From Balanoglossus misakiensis (Eukaryota; Hemichordata): 64,000 nucleotides of DNA. The translations under genes were made by a program, and so were the position numbers. The notes beneath the pieces are model-generated. The model saw only the letters and a list, made by a program, of their open reading frames with translations, searched no databases and was not told where the DNA came from. Positions 51,538 to 59,833 of this stretch are shown here, piece after piece. The DNA lies in assembly GCA_040954595.2 (NCBI GenBank), contig CM082595.2, positions 9,300,001-9,364,000 of the forward strand, written 5' to 3'. The stretch's first letter is position 1; the number at the start of each line of letters is the position of its first letter.

Positions 51538-52255
51538 CGCTGATATAATTGTCACGTACCTCGATAGTTATTATAATTTTTAGTTAGAGACGGCCTTGTA
51601 GACTCGGAATTGTAGACTAGCGACGGCTCAGCTGGCATATCGTACCACTTTTTCTGTTACATTGCCGACCGGCCCGGCGCAACTACCGAGGAAAGATACG
51701 GGTGTGCTCGTGGGAATTGTCAACTACCCGTTCATCGTTCGACTGCTCAACACAGATCATTGATAACACAATGTCACATTTCGAACTAATTTTGAAATTC
51801 TGGATAAATTCTCCAAATATCCTGTTAATCTGGGATTTTCTTCCATCACCTTGATGCAACTGTATCAGAATTTGTCTTTTAAGTTTATTCACACCAAAAA
51901 AAAACAACAACAGCCATTTCCTGGAAATTGTCATGTTTTCTCTAAAAGAAATAAGCTGAACTTTTTTATTCAAAGGAAACGTTCAGCAATTTTTTTTCTC
52001 CCCAAAATTCAGGTGAATTTTTCACAGATTCTTTTTTCCCAGAAATTCTGCCGAAATCTACACTAATCACACACTTATTGGAAAGGTGTAACACAAAATA
52101 TAGACTTTACAAACAAAAATCTAATGTTATACATTTATGAACCTCTTATTCACCAATATTAAATGTTTTCAAAGAGGAAATGTATTATTCACGGACTGGA
52201 ATTTCGAAATTAGTTTGGAACATGTTTGATGTGTTATAAATTGGTTTATTTTCAG
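51538..52255. other. Intron end, nothing recognised
   Basis: AT-rich intron sequence leading to the exon c acceptor. No repeat copies or exon signals that I can support. Confidence 0.4.
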
Positions 52256-52374
52256 ATTTTATGGTGGGCACTTGACAGTAATTGAGGGTTATTCTGAAAA
52301 TCGTTATGCTGGAGCAGAGATTGTAAACCAGATTGAAGAGACTTCCAATGAAACAGCGAACCATGGTTGGATTG
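52256..52374 (+). CDS. Exon c: C-type lectin-like domain, GGHLTVIE to WIG part
   Basis: It encodes FYGGHLTVIEGY, a helix (ENRYAGAEIVNQIEE) and NHGWI, completed to WIG by the next exon. These are the GGHL and WIGL blocks of C-type lectins. The acceptor is TTTATTTTCAG and the donor GTGAGT. It starts at phase 2 and ends at phase 1. The intron before it is 5.6 kb long and full of repeats. Confidence 0.93.
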
Positions 52375-52434
52375 GTGAGTGTGTCTTTTAACAGTGTTTG
52401 TCAGTGTTCCCAAATAATTTGTGGGTGTATCAAG

Positions 52435-52482
52435 TGTAAAAAATAACTGGTTTTGGAATTTGACAGTTTACAAGTAAGCACT
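52435..52482 (-). repeat. 48-bp inverted repeat, left arm
   Basis: Its reverse complement matches 54304-54351 at 47 of 48 positions (AGTGCT, then T or C, then ACTTGTAAACTGTC and onward). Flanks outside the 48 bp do not match. See the right arm. Confidence 0.9.
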
Positions 52483-52587
52483 GCATAGTAACACTTGAAT
52501 GATAATTGTCTCAAGATGGTAATTGAAAAGCCTATTTTTTACATCTCAATAACCTCACAAAATCTTGCTATTAAGTGACTCTGTATG

Positions 52588-52782
52588 CAGTTTTTCATCC
52601 AGATGGAGGGATGAGGGAATTCGCCCACTGTCAGCATGTTGGCACCCCCCTAGAAATTTGTCAAGGGGGAAATGGTGCCCCTTACAGACTCAGCGATGTC
52701 ACTCATTCCCCTCCTTGCAAGAGTGCAACTATTCAAGCAAAGGGGGACATATCCCCCCCCCCCCATCCTGGATGAAACACTG
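52588..52782. mobile_element. 195-bp hAT-like MITE with target duplication
   Basis: The ends are inverted repeats (CAGTTTTTCATCC at left, GGATGAAACACTG at right), bordered by the direct repeat CTGTATG at 52581-52587 and 52783-52789. The right duplication is followed by C, which the left end also has, so an 8-bp target duplication typical of hAT elements is possible. It is C/G-rich inside and non-coding. It ends 36 bp before exon d. Confidence 0.85.
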
Positions 52783-52818
52783 CTGTATGCATCTTCTTTC
52801 TTTATTTCCATTTTATAG

Positions 52819-53034
52819 GATTTAGTGGACCCAATCGAGATGGCAGTGTGGAATATGATTATTCAGATGGCAGGAAAGGTAGTGTCTTTGATGGTCGATG
52901 GGCAGACACAGAACCTGATGCCTCCACTGGGCAATGTGTGAGGTTAAACCTCTTTGAAAATAATTACCCATTGTATCATGCAAGATGTGATGATGTCAGT
53001 CTGTCAATGTGTGAAGTAGCAGCTTGTGCTGAAG
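52819..53034 (+). CDS. Exon d: C-type lectin-like domain, C-terminal part
   Basis: It encodes the loop region and the last conserved cysteines: DGRWADTEPDASTGQCV, then HARCDDVSLSMCEVAAC. The W..TEPD stretch sits where calcium-binding lectins have EPN or QPD. The usual WND block before the next-to-last cysteine is absent (NNYPLYHARCDD instead), so classical mannose- or galactose-type calcium-dependent sugar binding is doubtful. The acceptor is TTTTATAG and the donor GTAAGT, phase 1 at both ends. After the domain, VAACAEG leads to the first CUB domain. Confidence 0.93.
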
Positions 53035-53130
53035 GTAAGTCTGATTCAAATCAGCTAGAATCTTCCCTTACTCGCATCAGGTCTTTACTTTTCTCGCACT
53101 GCTGTAGTCACCTCCCAATATATATACTAA

Positions 53131-53429
53131 GAGAGAGTGTGTGCAAAAGAGCGGGAGGGAGAGGCTGGAAGGGGAGAGTGAGAGGGGAGGGAGAGAGAGC
53201 TGGAGAGTGACAGGGAGGGAGGGGAGGGAGGGTGGTAGTGAGGGAGAGGGGGAGAGAGAACTAGAGGGAGAGGGAGGGTAGAGGGGGGTAGGGAGGGAGA
53301 GAGAGCTAGAGAGGGGTGGGAGGGAGGGAGAGGGGCGGGAGAGGGGAGGGAGAGGGGCGGGAGAGGGGAGGGAGAGAGCTAGAGAGGGAGGGGGAGGGGG
53401 TGGAAGGGAGGGAAGGAGAGAGAGTTAGA
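53131..53429 (+). repeat. 300-bp polypurine (GA/GGGA) tract
   Basis: The plus strand is almost only G and A, with repeated GGGAGGGAGAG and GAGAGAGAG units and a few T or C breaks (GCTAGAG). It lies about 100 bp after exon d. Long purine tracts can form triplex or G-quadruplex structures and replicate or assemble poorly. Confidence 0.9.
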
Positions 53430-53672
53430 GTCCCCTAAGCAATACAAGATATACTTGGAAGAGCTCACCACTAAAAGTTAAACAAGGGGGATCAGATCAT
53501 GTGATGTCTCCTTGGGTGCAGAATGGTGTTATATTTGAAATTCAAAATTGAGGCCAGTTGTCGCTAGATAATTCCACTCATTAATTGTATGGTTATTTGT
53601 ATGATCATCTCCTTTGCAACTAAAGACTACTTTTGAACTGTCAGCAGAAAGTCTGATCCTCAAAGAATTTTG

Positions 53673-53867
53673 TACTGTAAACAGGAAATTTTCGCGAGCG
53701 ATACATTTTTGCGAACTATGCGAGAGCCAAAAAAACGCGAAAATAAACAAGTTGTGTCAAAATGTTTTTCGAAGATAGCAATGCCGTGAAATATGAGGAT
53801 GCGAAAATCAATCATCGCATAACAGTTGCCACTTTTGATATCATGAAAAATTTCCTGTTTTACAGTA
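53673..53867. mobile_element. TACTGTAAAA-family MITE, copy 1
   Basis: It begins TACTGTAAACAGGAAATTTT and ends GAAAAATTTCCTGTTTTACA plus GTA; inside are GCGAACTATGCGAGAGCC and CGCGAAAATAA. The TA at each end is probably the target duplication, as in mariner/Tc1-type MITEs. Other copies are at 59155, 59407, 59834 and 62659, with a fragment at 55851. Confidence 0.82.
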
Positions 53868-54178
53868 TGTCATAAATATAAATCAGAAACAAAACTGGGC
53901 CAAGTATTTTAAGAATCTGGCATCTGTCACACTGATAGTTTGAGCTTAGAGAATCATAATATGCGGTTCTTGGAATTTTCGGGTGTGATAAATGTCGTTT
54001 CAAAATTTTTACATTTGATTTATACTAATACAAACATTGTTTTATACATGTACATTGGATACTCACTGTTGGTGAAGTAATTTTATCATCAATGAAATTT
54101 CGTCAACTTGATGAGCTGAATCTTTATGACCATTCATCACACAAACATACTCTTTCTTTTTATTTTAATGATATTCAG

Positions 54179-54314
54179 GAACATGTGGTGGTTTGGAAAC
54201 TGGTGAATCGGGGACCTTTCACAGCACTGGATACCCAGATGATAATTATTACATTCTACAAGAATGTATTTGGACAATCCAGGGACCTGCAACATCCAGA
54301 ATAAGTGCTCACTT
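54179..54314 (+). CDS. Exon e: CUB1, N-terminal half
   Basis: It encodes GTCGGLETGESGTFHSTGYP and later ECIWTIQGPATSRISAH, the C..G...S..YP and C-x-W motifs of a CUB domain. The start (ATATTCAG acceptor, phase 1) is solid. The end is not: by length against other CUB domains the exon should end after the codon TTG at 54313-54315, but the only fitting GT donor, GTAAAC at 54315, leaves phase 2, while the partner exon starts at phase 0. A missing or extra base in this sequence, or a real defect, would explain it. The last 11 bases of the exon and the donor lie inside a 48-bp inverted repeat shared with 52435-52482. Confidence 0.85.
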
Positions 54315-54351
54315 GTAAACTGTCAAATTCCAAAACCAGTTATTTTTTACA
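54304..54351 (+). repeat. 48-bp inverted repeat, right arm, covering a CUB1 donor site
   Basis: This is the partner of 52435-52482. It covers the last codons of exon e and the beginning of the following intron. In the primary transcript the two arms could pair into a nearly perfect 48-bp duplex with exon d in the 1.8-kb loop. Confidence 0.9.
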
Positions 54352-55078
54352 GTAAAACTTGCATAAACCACTAACTCTGTCTAATCTGGAAACCTGCCTA
54401 TACAAAACACCTTTTCCCGTCCATTCGACATACAAACACTTTAAAAAAAAACAGACACATGTATTAGATTTAAATTCATTTCAACTAAAAAAAAAATAAT
54501 TTGATTTTTTTCTTCCTTATAACAAACATGATTTTTGGTAAACTTTTGAATTAAAGGGCCATTATCTATAACTTCAGGCTAGTTTATCAGTAATTTTGTT
54601 TTGTGTTTATTACACCTCACGTATTATACCGTTTTCGTGATTGGCTGAGACGCGCTCACGTGATATAGAAAAAAAAGTGATATAACATGGCTAGAGTTGA
54701 TAAAGCCCTGTCGCGTGCGCTGATATTGCCCACTTGGTTGTTTTGGTGTTCTGGGCACGACTTCTGCGCGTTCCAAACTGTCGTTCAATGGCTTCCTTCA
54801 CGATCAGTCAACTCCCGCATCTATATGGCTTCAAAGCGACACACAGGCTTAACACCTGTTCTACTGGATGATATTTTACTGCAAACGGGCAGTAAATACA
54901 CCAAAATCGCAACCAACAGCGCAGTATTTTCAAAATAATCTAAGTTCGAAGTAGGTATCGTATAATTCTTGGGAGATCGAGACATTTTACATTCTCAGCA
55001 ACGTACGACATATGGACGCGAGTCTACATGCTACATGCTGCAGTGTATGTACGTTCAAATGTTCGGCGTAATAAAATT
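54352..55078. other. Intron between CUB1 exons, first part
   Basis: AT-rich; contains A runs (54440-54500) and a short GTGATTGGCTGAGACGCG stretch near 54636. An 83-codon frame at 54687-54938 has no recognisable domain. Nothing else supported. Confidence 0.35.
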
Positions 55079-55264
55079 AATAACACATTATGCTCGGGCA
55101 ACATCACGATTTGAAGCCTGCCCTCGGGCTGGTGATCTCTGACCAAAATATTGATGATACCCTCGCCTGCGGCTCGGGCATCATCAATATTATGGTCAGA
55201 GATCACCATCCCTCATGCAGGCTTCAAATCGTGATATTGCCCTCGCTATCATGTGTTATTATTT
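55079..55264. mobile_element. Long foldback element, about 185 bp
   Basis: Two arms of about 80 bp in inverted orientation share AATAACACAT, ATCACGATTTGAAGCCTGC, GGTGATCTCTGACCA and AATATTGATGAT, around a small centre (CTCGCCTGCGGCTCG). This is almost a perfect hairpin at RNA or DNA level. Non-coding. Confidence 0.85.
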
Positions 55265-55626
55265 AAATTAAACACTTTTTCTTGTTCCTCTCCTCATGAG
55301 TAACCCATCACACCCAGCTCTCTGCTTGTCAACGAGTCATGTGTATGTGTACTGACTGTTGTTATTATTTACGAATGTTTTCAAACAACAACAATGCCGA
55401 TTGTGCCCTCATAGGTTTCGTTGAGAAGTTAAGACTATGGATTTAACTCTGCCCTGCGTAGCTGAACAAGAAACTATAATTGATACACAGAATAGAAATA
55501 CTGAAAAATGCAAAAAGTTACAGCTAATGGGGCTTAAGTCATGAAACTGTGTTTATTTTCATGTATATTGGCTTGAGACAGCTCACTATTTATGATGTGT
55601 GTTGTGACATTTTTTATTCTTTTCAG

Positions 55627-55828
55627 TTTCTACATTTTGACACTGAACTTTATCATGATACTGTTGTCATTGTCGAGGTGTCTGTGTTTGACCCATCCAA
55701 AGTTCTTGCCACATACAGTGGACCGGACCAGCCTGATGAAGTTATTAGCAGTGGTAATGCAATGTTGGTGAAATTTCTCTCAGATAGTTCGCATACTGCT
55801 ACTGGCTTTGAAGCATCTTGGCAAGCAG
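55627..55828 (+). CDS. Exon f: CUB1, C-terminal half
   Basis: It encodes FLHFDTELYHDTVVIVEV, then LATYSGPDQPDEVISSGNAM, LVKFLSD and GFEASWQAG. These match the second half of a CUB domain (F..FD.E, the G..P..I.S..N motif, F.SD, GF.A). The acceptor is TCTTTTCAG at phase 0; the donor is GTAATA at phase 1. The two cysteines that usually form the second disulfide are absent. Confidence 0.9.
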
Positions 55829-55850
55829 GTAATACCAAGTTTTATACATA

Positions 55851-55900
55851 ATGTAAAACTGGAAATTTTCGCAAACGATAAATTTTTCGCGAACTACACA
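55851..55900. mobile_element. TACTGTAAAA-family MITE fragment
   Basis: TGTAAAACTGGAAATTTTCG and AAATTTTTCGCGAACTA match one end of the family; the rest is missing. It starts 22 bases after exon f. Confidence 0.6.
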
Positions 55901-56122
55901 TAAACTTTGCATGTGTGGACACAAGGCAACTAAAAGCATTAATGCTCTGTGTTTACCTTAGGCAAATAGTGTCTCTGAAACGTTTCGAATTTTACCCTAC
56001 GTGAACCTGGTATAACATTATAGATTGCACATGTAGGCAATATTTGCCCTACCTCGACTGTGATCTTGCTGATGTCCTGTTTGTGAAGTGTTTCTGTTAA
56101 GATGACTTCTTCTTTCTTTCAG

Positions 56123-56301
56123 TGTATTCTTTGTGTGGTGGGAATTTCATAGCACAGTCATATAAACAGAATCTCAGCAGTACAGAATATTTTGAAGGCA
56201 AGAATTATCTCAACAATGAAGATTGTAACTGACAGCTGGCATCATTCACAACAGAATTTGTTGTCACTTTACAGGTAGTGGATTCAGATGCAATTAATCG
56301 T
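56123..56301 (+). pseudogene. Exon g: CUB2, N-terminal half, carrying an in-frame TGA
   Basis: Read in phase 1 from a CTTTCTTTCAG acceptor, it gives VYSLCGGNFIAQSYKQNLSS and later NNEDCN, then TGA (56230-56232), then QLASFTTEFVVTLQVVDSD. The stop sits exactly where the CUB C-x-W tryptophan is expected, so a TGG to TGA change is the simplest reading. Possible donors are GTAGTG (exon end 56274, phase 0), GTGAGT (exon end 56301, phase 0) and GTGTGA (exon end 56299, phase 1). Only the last agrees with the next exon. Translation through this exon would end before CUB3, sushi and EGF unless the exon pair is skipped. Confidence 0.8.
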
Positions 56302-56638
56302 GTGAGTTGTTTTACAGCATGACAAAAATTAGTAATTATATTTTTAAAAATACATTTTATTTTTGTCATTTCTGGTCAATTCTCAGTAGTCACTTTTCCG
56401 ATTTCTTAAAATTTGGTTTACAAGGACCTACAATATTTGTTATTATGGTGTACATAAACATGTGACAAATATCAATACTGGGGAGGAGGGGGGTGGGTAG
56501 TTTTAGACATTTTTGGTCCAAAAGTCCACTTATGTCAGAAACGGCTCTTCCAGTTGTTTTGGATTTTGGTTTATTGGGATGTGAAAATATTCTTTATCAG
56601 ATGTATTCTTATATTACCTCATCAATGCTAAAGGTGTC

Positions 56639-56924
56639 CTTATAGGGACGAAGTCTCTCTCTCTCGCTGCCCTTTTCCCATTAATTATGTTTGATACAAG
56701 ACACCGTTTATGTTATTCTACATGAGGATATATAGTGAATCAACATTCGACCACACACACCTTCCATCCCATTTTTAGGATATGAGAGTAAAAATCTCGC
56801 CCAAAATGAAGCGGGATGGAATGTTGATTCACTATATATCCACATCTAGAATAACATAAACGATAATCAAACGATAATTAATGGAAAAGGGGCAGCGAGA
56901 GAGAGAGAGACTTTGCCCTTTAAT
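56639..56924. mobile_element. Foldback MITE, TTAA-type family, copy 3
   Basis: The left arm has GGGACGAAGTCTCTCTCTCT and GATACAAGACACCGTTTATG. The right arm has CACTATATATCCACAT, ATAACATAAACG, AATTAATGGAAAAGGGGCAG and CTTTGCCCTTTAA. The central loop is shorter than in copy 4. It lies in the CUB2 intron. Confidence 0.78.
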
Positions 56925-57053
56925 GGTTTTGTGTAGGAAATTGTGATCACTATGATTGTACGGTATGTCACATTTAAATGTACATATCAAATAGGAGCAA
57001 AGTGTCTTTGATGCTATTTTTTATATCTTTTCCGTTTATCTCCTTTGCAACAG

Positions 57054-57236
57054 AAGATGGGGCTGATCAAGTGTCTGTATACGATGGCGCTGAACTGAAT
57101 CCTGCCCTCAGACTTGCTTTATTTTCTGGGATGGAGTTACCCAATGTCATCATATCTTCCAAAAGTATGATGAGAGTTGACATTAAGAGTGATGATGCAG
57201 TTACAATGAGAGGTTTTCATGTACATTACTGGGCAG
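57054..57236 (+). CDS. Exon h: CUB2, C-terminal half
   Basis: It encodes DGADQVSVYDGAELN, then LFSGMELPNVIISSKSMM, IKSDD and GFHVHYWAG, the D.V.VYDG, G..P..I.S and GF blocks of CUB domains. The acceptor is TTTGCAACAG (phase 1 needed) and the donor GTAGGT (phase 1). There is no cysteine pair in this half. CUB1 and CUB3 have a phase 0 intron at the corresponding place, so the phase 1 requirement is unusual and may point to a lost or gained base. Confidence 0.85.
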
Positions 57237-57317
57237 GTAGGTAACGCATTCAAATTGATCAAGACGTTGTTGGAATGAAGAGGCAATCAAGGATTCATGA
57301 TGCAAGAGAACAATGTT

Positions 57318-57674
57318 TTAAAGGGACAAACACTCTCTCTCGCTACCCTTTTTCCAGGAATTATGATGATACAATACAGCGTTTATGTTATTCTACATGT
57401 GGATATATATTGAAACAACGTTTGACCACAAACAACTTCCATCCCACTTGTAGACACAAGAGTGAAAAAACTCGCCAAAATGAATAATTGGTCTCTACCG
57501 TTTATTCATTTTGGCAATATTTTTACTCTCATATCCTACAAACGGGATGGAAGTTGTGCGTGGTTGAATGTTGATTCACTATATATCCACATGTAGAATA
57601 ACATAAACAGTGTCTTGTATCAAACATAGTTAATGGAAAAAGGGCAGCGAGTGAGAGAAACTTTGTCCCTTTAA
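57318..57674. mobile_element. Foldback MITE, TTAA-type family, copy 4 (complete)
   Basis: Complete palindromic form: TTAAAGGGACAAACACTCTC at the left and GAAACTTTGTCCCTTTAA at the right, with arms sharing ACATGTGGATATATA, CTTCCATCCC and the GGTCTCTACCGTTTATTCAT centre. The TTAA ends suggest a TTAA target duplication. Confidence 0.82.
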
Positions 57675-58154
57675 ATCACTTAAAATCATTCCCAAAGAAT
57701 TTCAACCCAGTAAGAATTGTAAGGATCACAGATCTATCTTCTTTTGCCATTCTTTCTGGAAGTTTATAATATAAGCTAATCTGATACTGGGTCATTATGG
57801 AACTTTTTAACAGAAAAAATAACAAAATGTGAAAAAAGTTAAATGAGTTTAATTTGATAACTACATGTATAACGACAGAAAGGTTTGACCTAAGGAAGTC
57901 ATATACAGTTAACAGTCATTTCTTCTGTCGCGTACGACTTTTTATCCAGAAGGCAATTATTATGTGATTTGATCCCCTAGCACAAAATAAAAGGCAGCCA
58001 GGATTACACCAAACCTGTGGATTGAATTCATTATTCCTTGTTTGGTATTTTTAGCTTGGCTGTCACTTGTGTCAGCCAAGCTGTAGCAGTAGGTTGATAA
58101 GTGTCCGTCTGTCGTCCGGCGTCCGTTGTCCGTCGTCCGTCAACTTTCGGTATT

Positions 58155-58565
58155 TCAATCTTCTTCGTTAAAACGACATTGCATATTTAGCTATAATTTG
58201 GTAGGAATGTGTGTTATGGTGCCCCTACCTGATTTTGTAAATTTGGATTTGATGGGGTCATAAATATGCAAATTAGATCTAAAATAGAATGTTGGTCAAA
58301 CATTTTCTTCTCCCTAACTACATGTACGATGGAGCTGAAATTTGGCAGGAATGTGTGTTATGGTGCCCCTACCTGATTTTATAAATTTGGATATGATCGG
58401 GTCATGAATATGCAAATTAGATCTAAAAATATAATTTTTGGTAAAAAATCTTCTTCTCCCTAACTACATGTACGATGGAGCTGAAATTTGGTAGAATGTG
58501 TGTTATGGTGCCCCTACCTGATTTTGTTTTATTGGAATTTTGATCGGGTCATGAATATGCAAATT
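58155..58565 (+). repeat. Tandem repeat, about 145 bp x nearly 3
   Basis: The phrase AATGTGTGTTATGGTGCCCC begins near 58206, 58350 and 58495, followed each time by TACCTGATTTT, a GGGTCAT-AATATGCAAATTAG segment and, in the first two, TCTTCTCCCTAACTACATGT. Before it is a GTCCGTC-rich stretch (58105-58142). Copies differ by scattered changes. Related wording occurs at 44060-44190. Confidence 0.8.
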
Positions 58566-58804
58566 AGTACCTTGGTACTTCCTTTTGATGTTGTTCTTTA
58601 GGAATAAATTCTTTCTTTCTTTAGCACAATGAATCAGGCTGAATGTGGATATTAAATACTTGTGATGTCTATGTTTGGTTTTGTTTAATAGAATACAATT
58701 GTTATGATTAAAACCTAGGGTATTCATATCATTGCCCAGCTATAGGTTTCACTGTTAAAGTCAGCAGAGCTCTTTTGACCGATAGGTCACTTGTTTCTTT
58801 AAAG

Positions 58805-58989
58805 GTTGCCAGGGAATTGAAATTCTGCGTAGTTTTGGCACGATTCAGTCACCAGGGTATGATGTTAGCACTTACCCTGATGATGTTATGTGTAGCTGGT
58901 TAATCAAGGAACCAACTGGAAGACCATTAACTCTTATCTTTGATGAGAACTTTGGATTAGAGAGGAACACAGATGTTGATTACATCATT
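58805..58989 (+). CDS. Exon i: CUB3, N-terminal half
   Basis: It encodes GCQGIEILRSFGTIQSPGYD, later CSWLIKEPTGRPLTLIFDEN and DVDYII. All N-terminal CUB features are present (first cysteine, G.I.SPGY, C-x-W). The acceptor is TTTCTTTAAAG at phase 1; the donor is GTGAGT at phase 0. Confidence 0.93.
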
Positions 58990-59154
58990 GTGAGTATCAG
59001 ATATGATCATGAGTCAGCCATGTTAAAAATATTTGTCATATTAAAAAATTTGTCATATTATTTTGCAGTGATTTTAGTTTGACAATTTTGGCAGACATTA
59101 CTTCAAACTATACAACTTTGGAACACAATTTGGAAATTTAATTAATCACATATA

Positions 59155-59364
59155 TACTGTAAAACGGGATACTTTTGCAACATGAAATTTTCGCGTTATC
59201 AAAAGAGGCAAGTGTTATGCAACAATAACTTTTCACGTTCTTGTATTTCACTGCATCATTATCCCCGAAAAACATTTTTACGCAACTTTTTATTTTCATG
59301 TTTTGATGGCTCTCACGTAGATCGCGAAAATTTATTGTTTGCGAACATTTCCCATTTTACAGTA
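59155..59364. mobile_element. TACTGTAAAA-family MITE, copy 2
   Basis: The ends are TACTGTAAAACGGGATACTT and CCCATTTTACAGTA. Inside are AATTTTCGCG, CGCAACTTTTTATTTTCATG and GATCGCGAAAATTTATTG. It is in the intron between the CUB3 exons. Confidence 0.82.
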
Positions 59365-59406
59365 TGTTGAGTAGCTGTTACAGCAGGAAATGCAACAAGG
59401 ATTGAA

Positions 59407-59605
59407 TACTATAAAATTTTCGTGAACGATAAATTTTCGTAAACTATGTGAGAGCCAAAAAATATGAAAATAAAAAGTCGCTTAAAATGCTTCAGAGATA
59501 ACAATGCAGTAAAATATGCCAATGTGAAAATTAATTGTCGCGTAACAGTAGCCACCTTTGATATCGCGAAAATTTCCTGTTGTGAAGATTTCCCGTTTTA
59601 CGGTA
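59407..59605. mobile_element. TACTGTAAAA-family MITE, copy 3
   Basis: The ends are TACTATAAAATTTTCGTG and TCCCGTTTTACGGTA; inside are CTATGTGAGAGCC and ATATCGCGAAAATTTCC. It is in the opposite orientation to copy 2. It ends 37 bases before exon j. Confidence 0.78.
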
Positions 59606-59642
59606 TTTACAATGCATGCTTAATTTGTCTTTGTTTCTGAAG

Positions 59643-59826
59643 GTATACAATGGTACTGAGAGTGATGATGATGTCATTATTGGTCCATGGAGTGGCAATT
59701 CTGATGGAGTCATTGATGGCACTGTGCCACCACCCGATTGCCGTACAGACATTGGACACTTTTCGGTTGTGTTCAGGAGTAGTAGAACACGACCAGCTAA
59801 AGGATTCAGGGCTTCATTTTCACCAG
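59643..59826 (+). CDS. Exon j: CUB3, C-terminal half
   Basis: It encodes VYNGTESDDD, then IDGTVPPPDCRTD, GHFSVVFRSS and KGFRASFSPG. The join to exon i gives YIIVYNG, a regular CUB core. The acceptor is TTTCTGAG at phase 0; the donor is GTACAC at phase 1, an unusual donor only 7 bases from a MITE end. Another MITE of the same family ends 37 bases before the exon. Confidence 0.9.
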
Positions 59827-59833
59827 GTACACA

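Noticed and set aside
54301-54306. AT-AC type intron (ATAAGT) as donor of exon e
   Set aside because: It would give matching phase 0, but it removes residues needed for a full-length CUB strand and the 3' end is CAG rather than AC.
54687-54938. 83-codon open frame in the CUB1 intron
   Set aside because: No domain, no suitable splice sites and no link to the gene frame.
56230-56232. Selenocysteine reading of the CUB2 TGA
   Set aside because: The position is a structural tryptophan in CUB domains and nothing suggests a redox site; mutation or base error is simpler.
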